A DNA stretch of 64,000 nucleotides, from NCBI GenBank assembly GCA_031216915.1, contig CM062293.1:150668285-150732284 (forward strand), written 5' to 3'. This document shows, in pieces, positions 56,061 to 64,000 of the stretch. Within the stretch, counting starts at the first letter, position 1. Every line of letters starts with the position of its first letter. Position numbers and translations under genes: made by a program. Origin of the DNA: Pictodentalium vernedei. Taxonomy: Eukaryota; Mollusca; Scaphopoda; Dentaliida; Dentaliidae. The notes below the pieces were generated by a model. It was not told where the DNA came from. It saw nothing but the letters and a program-made list of their open reading frames with translations, and did no database searches.

Positions 56061-57085
56061 CAACTGTTCAGAACTCAAAGCAATATTTTCTTTCAATTCT
56101 GAACATGTGAAATGTGAAATGTAAACTGACAACCAGAGTTCAGGGTTCAAATTTGATGCAAGAATACAACCTTGTTCACCTGAGGCCACTTCTGGAATGT
56201 TATTGAATGATTGTGCATTACTGCTTTTAAATTTCACATGATAATTCTCAGTAAATGCTGACAATGTTTTCTTGCTCTTCCATCACTTACATTTAACCTC
56301 AGCCTTTGATGTGGTATCTTGGAATGCTCTCTAGAAGAGGGCATTCCTAGAATCCATATCTGGAGTCAGGTGTTAACAGGGAGGGAATTTATAATAATAA
56401 TAATAACTCTTTGGCCAGCCGCTGATTTGTCGCGGTCCTCATAAGAGAAGGCCATCATTCCCCCTGCACCCCACCCCCTCTTCCCCTCCTCTCCTCCCAG
56501 CATTCAGATATAAACTGCTTAATAGTGTCCCTCACTTCCTCTTTTTCAATTTCTTCAATAAGCATTCCTACCCTCTCCCTCGTGTCCCCCTTCAGCCATC
56601 TATCCTTTGTTTCTTCACCCCAAAGGATAGATGGCTGAAGGGGGGCACGAGGGAGATGTTTAATGTCTTAGAAATAATCTCTGTTGGTTCTGTGTTACTC
56701 TACAACAGCACAACAAACTCACTGATCCAGCAGCCCACCACTTATTAAATTTCTGACAATATCAGAAAAGCCCTGTTATACTATAACCCTCATATAGAGT
56801 CTTTGAGCCATGCAGCTATTACTAGGTTTGGTAGCACATTGAAGACAAAATTGAGTTTATAGGTAATTATGAAGAGGTTAACATTTTTCATCATCAACAT
56901 TTTCCTTAGTATATATTATTGATTCTGTGGTAAGTACTCTCTTTTAATTCAATTCAGAAGTATGTCTTTTTGTGTTTGTTTTGTGTTGTTTTTCATTTGA
57001 GTTTATGAAATGTTTTTTATGCAACTAAAAAATGTTCCGTAAAACCCTTTCACCAGTATTTCCAATAAACAGGGCTGGAATGTGA
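56061..57085. other. Intron 4 sequence with one perfect hairpin
   Basis: No coding. Inverted arms of about 34 bp lie at 56575-56608 and 56622-56657 (CTCCCTCGTGTCCCCCTTCA and complement). Confidence 0.6.
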
Positions 57086-57740
57086 TGAAATTACCACTAA
57101 ATCACGCACATAATGGAGTTTCTGTGAAATGAAGGCTTGTAATCTGTGAAAAACCTCAAAATTTGTAAGCAGTGTTCCAAACAGTGGATCTTTGGGTTTT
57201 AACAAAAGTTCTTCTGGCTGAAGGTCCATAAGCTGAAAGATTATTAGTGCTTCTTGTGCTTTTTCTCAAAAGTCATTAAAATTGTTTGGTGGAAAAAAAT
57301 GCTCAGTGGTTTTTCAGTAGCAAGAAGAAAAAAATTAATAAATTTTACAACAATAAAACATTGAAAATTTGTGTCCCTGAGTCACAAAGGGTGTAACTGT
57401 GACTACATTGTGGGAACTAAACGGTATGTTGGAAACCATTGGTGAAAGGGTAAAAATCATACACAGTACACGCATGGTGATATTGGTACTTGTCTCCAAA
57501 TGGCTGGACATCATTCCATGCCATACTTGCTAAACACGTTGAAACTTGACAATCCAAGCAAAAATTCTGTCCTTGGGCAATCTGTAAGACCTCCTGAGTT
57601 GAGTATTGTAATACTTTTCAGGTGTCTTCTCCAGAATTGTATTTTCTACCCATGAATACAAATGGCTGAAGTTAATCATTAGCATTTGAAAAGACATGGT
57701 TATTTGCTGCTCAACCCCCCCCCCCCCCCCCCCCACCTCC
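57086..57740. repeat. Family G-like fragment and a C-run
   Basis: 57090-57300 shares words with 38781-38965 and 39668-39972. A run of about 22 C lies at 57715-57737. No gene. Confidence 0.4.
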
Positions 57741-57940
57741 CAAGGCAGTGTTTCTTTACTGTATTAAAGTTCTGCTTTATTGGTAAATAGGACCCTGTAA
57801 TCAGCATGTGGGGTGGAAGTTCTCTAAGTGGCCAGCATTGGTATAAACAATTGGCTAAACTTTGTTTCATACCTATGTTGCTGTCATGATATTGCCATAG
57901 ATGCTGAAAGTGACATTAAACACAAATAAATAAATTTGGT
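57741..57940 (+). repeat. Degraded SINE-like repeat
   Basis: Same head type as 34370-34605 ('gctttattggtaaatagg', 'ggggtggaagttctctaa', 'ggtataaacaattgg') and a decayed shared tail ending 'acattaaacacaaataaataaat'. Confidence 0.6.
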
Positions 57941-58012
57941 GGTGGGCAAATGTCACCTCTTTTAAAATGGTAATGAATCAATGCCAGGATGTATGGTCTG
58001 AGAGCAAAAATA

Positions 58013-58350
58013 CAGTGGAGCCCATTTAATTGGGTATCTCTTAATTGAATATCTCCGTTAATTACTTGTCATTTCCAAACACCAAATTATTTACCATACC
58101 TCAAGTACACATTTGCCCTGTTAATTGCATATAGGTTATTGAGTAAAATATTGTTAATTGAATAAACAATCCTGTAAATAATTCCCCATATTTCTTGACA
58201 TTTTTTCCTTAATCCATCCAATATAGGCATTTATCTAGGGGACAGGAAAATAACCATATTCCTGTTAAATGTATACTCTTGTTAATTGAATATTTTTCAC
58301 TGGCTATTTACTTTACCAAATATTTTTCACTGGCTATTTACTTTACTTTT
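58013..58350. mobile_element. Pogo/Tigger-like MITE, family D, right end lost
   Basis: TA followed by CAGTGGAGCCC; interior with 'ttaattgaatat' words in inverse order to the copy at 46701. No matching right end before 58350; a 25-bp direct repeat ('atttttcactggctatttac') lies at 58287-58347. Confidence 0.65.
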
Positions 58351-58599
58351 ATTTAATTTATCCTTTTTGTAACAAGAAAGGCAGACAAGACTTGCAAACA
58401 AAATTGTTAAATAACTAAATTTTTTTAATTTTTTGCATCAAAAACATAGCATATGATCCCTCATTGGAATGAGCTCAATAAGCTCGTTCCACGGAGGGAT
58501 CATAAGCTATGTTTTTTGAGACAAAAAATGAAAACTAAATGGTGATTTTTGTGAATCGTTCTATCTGATATTGACCATTACATTGGGTAAAGGGTTATC
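58351..58599. mobile_element. Palindromic TTAA MITE, family A (left end decayed)
   Basis: Core CATAGCATATGATCCCTCAT with mirror; right end GGGTAAAGGGTTA. Located about 250 bp before exon 5. Confidence 0.78.
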
Positions 58600-58851
58600 A
58601 GGGTCCCCCTGTACAATTCTAAAAAAATACGATTGTATAAAAGCTTTATAATATTGCCCTCCTGGTAGCCCATGGATGGCAGATTTATATTTGTTGGGTT
58701 TCACATGTTTCTGCTGGTTTAGCATGTGAAGGTGTCCAAGTACCAAATCACACTGTGTGTACTCTATGATTCTTTGATATTGACTCACTGCATGATAATA
58801 CCACGTTTTGTTTTGCACTTTCACTTATTTTTTTTTCACCACACTTTTCAG

Positions 58852-61121
58852 CTGATGATGTTTTGCTTTCAAGTGTCAATGCCACTAACAATGTTCAGTT
58901 TGAATGCTCTGATCACCTTCCTGCACCATCTACGGATGTAAAAACAAAGGAAGCATGTGTTTCACTAGACAGTGATGCAGCAGTGAATGTGTGTTCTCCA
59001 CCTGATTTAGAAGTGTTACATTCACCCTCAGCACATGGCGCACACAGCATTTGTGCCGATAATATTACTGACATTGATAATGGTATCTTTCAGATGGACA
59101 AGATGTCAGAATTACTCTCAGATCCATGTGTAAAAAGTGAAGAATGTGATGACAAACTTTTTTCGGTTAGTAGGGAGATTAATATGAATAATGACAATCT
59201 TTTAAATCCATGTACAGCAGAGGATGTGTCTTTGACTGAAAATGGAGTAATGGAGAATATAATAAATAATTTAGATTTATTGCAGTTTGAAGATTCTTGT
59301 ATAAAGGCCAGTGGACTTGATAATATTACCAGTAAGGCAAATCTTGCCTCTGATAGTGTGAACAATAATGACTTCCATGGTGAGACAGTTGGAGATGGTG
59401 ACAATACACTGCAACATGTAGTGCCTAATGGCACTACATGTTCCACTGAATTGTCTCCTGAATTACTCACAAATGATGAGTTCTCTCCCTTGGAGAAAAA
59501 TTTGGGCCTGGAAGCAATAAAGATGGAGTCAATATTGAGTAGTCCTGAGAATAACATGGTCAAGTCTGTTCCGGTTGCTGATGAAACCTCTTCAGTAAGT
59601 ACCCCTCAGCAAGGAATGTCATCCCATGAGCAAGGGGGTTTATTCACAAACATTTTGTCTGAGCCTGATGATCCTGATAAAGCATGGAATACTGATGACA
59701 AAATGCCAGGTATGGCAGAAGCTTTAGTTGAACTGTCAGATTTGAATGTTGAAAACTTTGACTTGCTACTTTTACAGAACAATTCAGAAAGTCTTGATAT
59801 TGTTGAAGAAAGTGGATCTCTGCTAAATGGTGTTACTTCAAATGATAGATATGTGTTAAATTCAGATGCTGCATCCAGTGAAGACAATTTATCTCTTTCT
59901 GCTGCAGAAGTCATTTCTGAAAGCAAGCATGAGCCTTTTGAACAAACAATAAATGTTGCTGATGACACAGACTTATTTGGTGATACGGATGTTAAAATAG
60001 AAACTGTTTCAGACTCCCAAGCTCCAGTCAGTGACAAGAAAAGCATTGAAAATGCAAATATTAAAGATAGTAAACTAGTACTTTCAGAAACTATTGCTGA
60101 TACTGTTTTGTCAAGCAATCCATGTGATGACAAAGACTTCTTCAGTAAAGAAATTAATTTAAATCTTCAAGCTCCTGTAAGTGACAAAACTATTTCAGAT
60201 ATCTTGACATTGGAGGATAATACTGTGTCTCCAGCAACTGCAGTCGATATTGTTGTGCCAGAAGATTCAAACTTGTTGAACTTAGAATATAATGCGGACA
60301 CCAAAGCTCCAGTTAGTGATGAAAAAACTCTTCTGGAGGCAATAACTGTACAAGATAGTGAGATGCCAAGCAACACAAATGCAGAAAAAGATTCATTTGT
60401 CCTGGAATATGATATAGACTCTCAAGTCTCGACCAGTAATGACACAGTTTCATCAGATGTGTTGACTTTAAACGAAGGTGATTTGCCAGTGCCAGAAATT
60501 TCTGCCAACAGTCCTCCATCTAACAATTTAAAAACTGATGATGTGTTAAACTCTGAAAAAACTTCAGGTGATCAGAATCCAGCTAGTGCATTATTTTCGG
60601 GATCTAAGAGTGAGAGCTACAGTGATATGTTGTCTGAAAAAGAAACTGCAGATGTGATTCCAGATAAGTCAGACATTTTAATTAACTTGGAGAGTAATTT
60701 AGACACTGAGATATCAGTTAATGAAAACAAAACTCTTTCAAGTGGTTTATCTGAAAATGAAGGTGATGTGTTCAGTTCAGCTACTATTAATGGAGAACCA
60801 AGTCTAAGTCTTTCTGCTGTTGTTGCCCAAACTACAGCTGTTGATTCTGTGCACAGTTTAAGAGATTGGTGTGTTAAGTATTTCAATGATGGTGCTATTC
60901 AGACAGTGTATGGGGATTGTAACACTTCTCTCAAATCAGTTGATTTGTCTCAAGTACCTAGCTTAACTTCAGAAAAGCTGTCAGACATCTTGTCAACTTC
61001 TAACCACTTAATGGATGAAGCTGGTCTTTTGAATGACTTGAAGATTTGTGTTAACCTATCAGAGAAGGCAGAGGGTGTATTTCGTCACTTTGGATTAACC
61101 AAGATCACAAATTATTTCCAG
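58852..61121 (+). CDS. Giant PDZ scaffold gene, exon 5 (acidic repeats and a compact C-terminal part)
   Basis: This 2,270-nt exon follows CACTTTTCAG and ends at CAG before GTATGA in phase 0. Its first two bases complete a codon begun in exon 4. The ORF's apparent first Met codon near 58863 is not a start. About 620 residues are acidic and Ser-rich. Between 60018 and 60730, six degenerate units are spaced 150, 135, 120, 150 and 135 nt apart, each with a Q-A-P-V-S-D-like core. The last about 90 residues (SLRDWCVKYF through KITNYFQ) have more hydrophobic and aromatic residues, unlike the rest, and may fold. No family is recognised. There is no stop codon before the donor, so at least one further exon lies beyond 64000. 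Confidence 0.9.
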
Positions 61122-61134
61122 GTATGAACAGTTG

Positions 61135-61700
61135 TATATCTGATTGGATATTTCCTAATTGAATAACCCTTTGTTTTCATATAACTTCCAAATCATTTAC
61201 CATACCTTCAATACAAATTTGACCTGTTACAGTAGTGTCTGTGGACTGGTCACTTTCCACGGTGGGCAACATTTCCACCGATGCAATAATATTAGATTTC
61301 AAACACTAATTATAGGAAAAATCATAAAAAATTTAATTAATGAAGCACCGGGTTCAACCCGGTGCTTCATTATTGAAAATTTTGCTGATGATGATTTTTA
61401 TTATCCGGTAACTGCATGTGTGGACATCACTGCCCATGCGTGGATTATCACCAGTCCGCGGCGAATGTACTGTAAATGAATATAGGTTATAGAGTAAACT
61501 GTGCTGAGTAAAAGTCTTTGATCTGTCAAGAAATTACTATGACAGCCAGTTGAATTCCACTCATTTATAGATCTTGGTCTCAGTATAAGCATTTATTGGC
61601 TTATAAACATTTAGTCTATTATATCTTGTTTGACAGAGCTCGATGAGTTCTGTCAAACAACTTACAATAGAATAAATGCTCAGTTTATCAGTTAACTCCT
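61135..61700. mobile_element. Family D element split by a family F foldback
   Basis: Left part 61135-61229 ('cctaattgaata', 'aatacaaatttgacctgtta') and right part 61476-61700 ('gaatataggttatagagtaaa', 'tcttgtttgacagagctc') are family D in reverse order. Between them lies the element 61230-61475. Confidence 0.65.
61230..61475. mobile_element. Foldback element, family F (uninterrupted)
   Basis: Begins CAGTAGTGTCTGTGGACTGG and ends CCAGTCCGCGGCGAATGTACTG between two TA dinucleotides. The centre is TTAATGAAGCACCGGGTTCA and its complement. It supplies the empty site for the MITE at 45198-45449. Confidence 0.78.
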
Positions 61701-62402
61701 AGCACTCTGGTAGTATTTCTAATTCTTCGATCAATGTCACCATATTGCCCTTGTGGCATGAAAAATTTAACAAAATGAAAACAAAACTCTTTCAATTAGT
61801 TTATCTGCTGGACATTAATTCATTAAATAGAAACTGTTTGTTCTGTATTGTGTTCCTTATGCCTTAACTATGGGTACTCTTTTCCTGAAGGACTGCACTA
61901 ATGTGATTTTAATGTATTTCCCAAGTGACTGCAGCTGAGAGCAGTTAGGTAAAAGTTATTTCCCTTTGCATAGATGGATGATAAACTTTTATAAATCCTT
62001 TTTAAGGTAACCCTGTACTAAATATTTGGTTAAGAGTTATCTGCCTTGAAATGTTGCACTCGTATATGATGCAAATATTGGAAAATAAGGCTCCTAGAAA
62101 AAAAAACTTTTTGCTTGAGAAAACTGGTAAATCATTTTATTATGTTTTTTACATCAATACTAAATATGCCATGGGGGAAAAGGAGATGCTCTTTGTATTT
62201 TGTGGGCCTAAAAAATGCAGTTAACTGTTTGTGTATATTTGTTGGAATTTCCCAGAAAAAATTGGGTTCAAGGATGGTACTTTATTTCTTGTTCAAATTT
62301 TTCTCTTGTTTGTTGCATGACCCTCCATTTTCTGTCCAGAGAATGTTGTGTGAAGTTCTGTACTTTATGTAGGTATTTGAATATATAATTTTAAGTGATA
62401 CC
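61701..62402. other. Intronic sequence after exon 5, no features recognised
   Basis: No further exon or element could be supported. Confidence 0.45.
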
Positions 62403-62661
62403 TTAACCTTTTACCTAAAGATTGGCTGCATCCACCCTCATAATATACAAATTGTTTAGTTGAAAAAGCCTATTTCAACACAAATTTCAACAAAACCACA
62501 TCAAGTGACTCTTCATAGAAATGAACTTTTAAGCTTGTTCCAATGGGGAAGGGGAGGGTTTTGCTGACGATACGGTTTCGTGGAAATTTTGTGAGAAATT
62601 TGGAGAAAACAAAGATAATTAAAACAACAAATTTTATATTGTGTGTGTTGGTAAAGATTTA
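62403..62661. mobile_element. Decayed palindromic TTAA MITE, family B
   Basis: Left end TTAACCTTTTACC, core AACAAAACCACATCAAGTGA; right arm and end strongly changed. Confidence 0.6.
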
Positions 62662-63040
62662 TTAGAGGGATTTTTTTTTTTTGCAACAAATTTTCTCTTT
62701 TGTAATTCTTAAGAAAATATCTAAATGAAGAAAAAATGAGATGTTCTAAATTTGTTCTGTATCTCTCCTTTGGGAAGTGATCTGTGGTATTGTCTTGTAA
62801 CTCTTGTTGGTTATAATCCCTTGCAGTTGCCTCATGGCCCATGCACTATAGTTTAAATGGCAACACTATAGGAGAGAACAGTTTCCTGTACAACAGCTAT
62901 TATTATTCAATAATATTATGATAAAGCATTATCCTAATGTGTAAGAAAAGAAAAAAATTCCATTTCATTTTTGATACATCTAGCAACTTTATTTCAACTA
63001 CAATTTACTTCAGAGGCATAGTTATGGGCAAGGTGGTTTA
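62662..63040. other. No features recognised
   Basis: AT-rich intronic DNA; open frames here have no domain. Confidence 0.4.
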
Positions 63041-63300
63041 ATGGCACCCCCCCCCCCCACCCCCACCAAACTGACTGGGGCACCCCATTATAAAATTCTG
63101 GCTTTGCATCTGTTTTACTTTTTTAAGTCATTGATAAACAGTCAAGTATCTGATAGGGGTGAGAAGCTCAGAACCCCCCCCCCCCCACTCACACACACAC
63201 ACATGCACACACACACCCATGTGCCCCCACCAGCACCCTTCCCCCCCCCCCCCCCCCCCCGCACACACACACCACCACCACCACCACCATACACCACTCC
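63041..63300. repeat. Simple-sequence block: C-runs, (CA)n, (CAC)n
   Basis: C-runs at about 63048-63066, 63174-63187 and 63240-63261, with (CA)n at 63190-63215 and (CAC)n/(CCA)n at 63262-63292. Open frames over it encode only Pro/His/Thr runs and are not genes. Confidence 0.85.
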
Positions 63301-63329
63301 CTTGCACCAAGGATTTTACTCAGTTGATA

Positions 63330-63410
63330 AAGAATTTTTTTTATAACCAGAAAGTGTGACTGCAATACACAGGGTTAGTCACACTTTCTGGTTATAAAAA
63401 ACTGGTAACT
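63330..63410. repeat. Hairpin with 25-bp arms
   Basis: TTATAACCAGAAAGTGTGAC (about 63341-63360) and its complement (about 63380-63400), separated by about 20 nt. Confidence 0.8.
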
Positions 63411-63526
63411 GCTATATCACAAACTACAAGATCAGAAAACAAGGACCACTTTTCTGATCACAGAACTGTGGGTTCATGCAAGGTTTGCTTTGGAAAAGAA
63501 ATAACAAAAATGTTTGTTTTCCTTCA

Positions 63527-63901
63527 CAAGGGAGCGCAGTGGCTCAGTGGCAGACTATTGGACTTCTATGCTAGAGGTCCGGAGTGTGATCCCCATCTGG
63601 GACGACCCGTGTTGTATCCTTGGGCTTGGCACTTTATCACAGTTACCTACATGGGGGCACAATGATGCCGTGTACTAAGGCGTACAACGCGTCGATGGTG
63701 CACGTCTTCAACCGCTGTAACCCTGCTTGAGCGGAGCTTGAACAGAGTTAGAATGTTGAGGAGCTGACAGTTGCTTGCCGAAGCCCGGTGGTTCTCTCGG
63801 GGTACTCCGGCTTCCTCCACCCGTAAAACTGTCACGGTCTCGATTAGCCATTGTGCATAAGTATTTGACCTTAAACACGAGTAAATAAATAAATAAATAA
63901 A
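63527..63901 (+). mobile_element. tRNA-headed SINE with clear target duplication
   Basis: Head with A-box-like TGGCTCAGTGG near 63540 and B-box region GGTCCGGAGTGTGATCCCC. Body and tail are shared with the other SINEs ('aaggcgtac', 'tggttctct.ggg.actccgg', 'tgaccttaaacac'), ending (AATA)n. TTTCCTTCA flanks it on both sides (63518-63526 and 63902-63910). Confidence 0.88.
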
Positions 63902-64000
63902 TTTCCTTCATAAAAACTTCAGGTACAGTTTCCTGCAACTTGTGTTTGGTAAAGTGCTAATTTTATAGTTTCCCATTCATCAAAGTCATCTTCATGCTTT

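Noticed and set aside
59090-60133. Minus-strand open frames opposite exon 5
   Set aside because: Antisense shadows of an acidic, Ser-rich coding exon; no domain of their own.
63041-63359. Open frames encoding Pro/His/Thr or Trp/Gly-rich peptides
   Set aside because: They are translations of C-runs, (CA)n and (CAC)n; no domain and no splice context.
63527-63620. Possible tRNA gene (also at 10658-10730)
   Set aside because: A and B boxes are present but no convincing cloverleaf or anticodon arm; both are SINE heads.

Overview
This window reads as nuclear DNA of a marine invertebrate, most likely a mollusc. It is AT-rich, has large introns with GT-AG boundaries, and is packed with DIRS retrotransposons, SINEs and palindromic DNA transposons. 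Two of its repeats (about 13.1-13.6 kb and 35.0-36.9 kb) look like repeat types I associate from memory with bivalve and other mollusc genomes. No bacterial-style operon, CRISPR array, rRNA operon or intact tRNA gene is visible, and the species cannot be fixed from sequence alone.

One host gene runs left to right on the plus strand. Five exons can be joined: 9639-10205, 14101-18104, 37090-37241, 41871-45044 and 58852-61121. Every junction has AG/GT borders and matching phase, and together they give 10,167 nt (3,389 codons) with no internal stop. The product is a giant PDZ scaffold. PDZ1 lies in exon 1, PDZ2 is split by intron 1, PDZ3 is split by intron 2, and very long Ser/Asp/Asn-rich tails follow. 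Exons 2, 4 and 5 each hold a different internal repeat, and three Pro-Arg motifs resemble SH3 ligands. The gene continues past the right edge, and its 5' end is uncertain.

Most of the rest is transposon. Four DIRS-type (tyrosine recombinase) elements are present, all in the same direction as the gene. B1 (from 1081) lies upstream and is truncated. B2 (about 20.79-34.30 kb) sits in intron 2 and is split by a younger element, A (about 25.42-31.94 kb). B3 (about 47.51-54.45 kb) sits in intron 4. Element A has inverted terminal repeats about 98% identical, an internal complementary region, and gag, RT-RNase H, MT-like and recombinase reading frames with a few disabling lesions. The B copies are decayed and lack the RT core, yet the terminal repeats of B3 are almost identical.

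Around these are several families of foldback elements flanked by TTAA (called A, B, C and E here), TA-flanked pogo/Tigger-like elements (D), another foldback family (F), tRNA-headed SINEs and a 5S-rRNA-headed SINE that share one 3' tail. Many are nested, and the nesting supplies empty-site proof of insertion points. Remaining stretches are plain AT-rich intron or intergenic DNA in which I see no gene.
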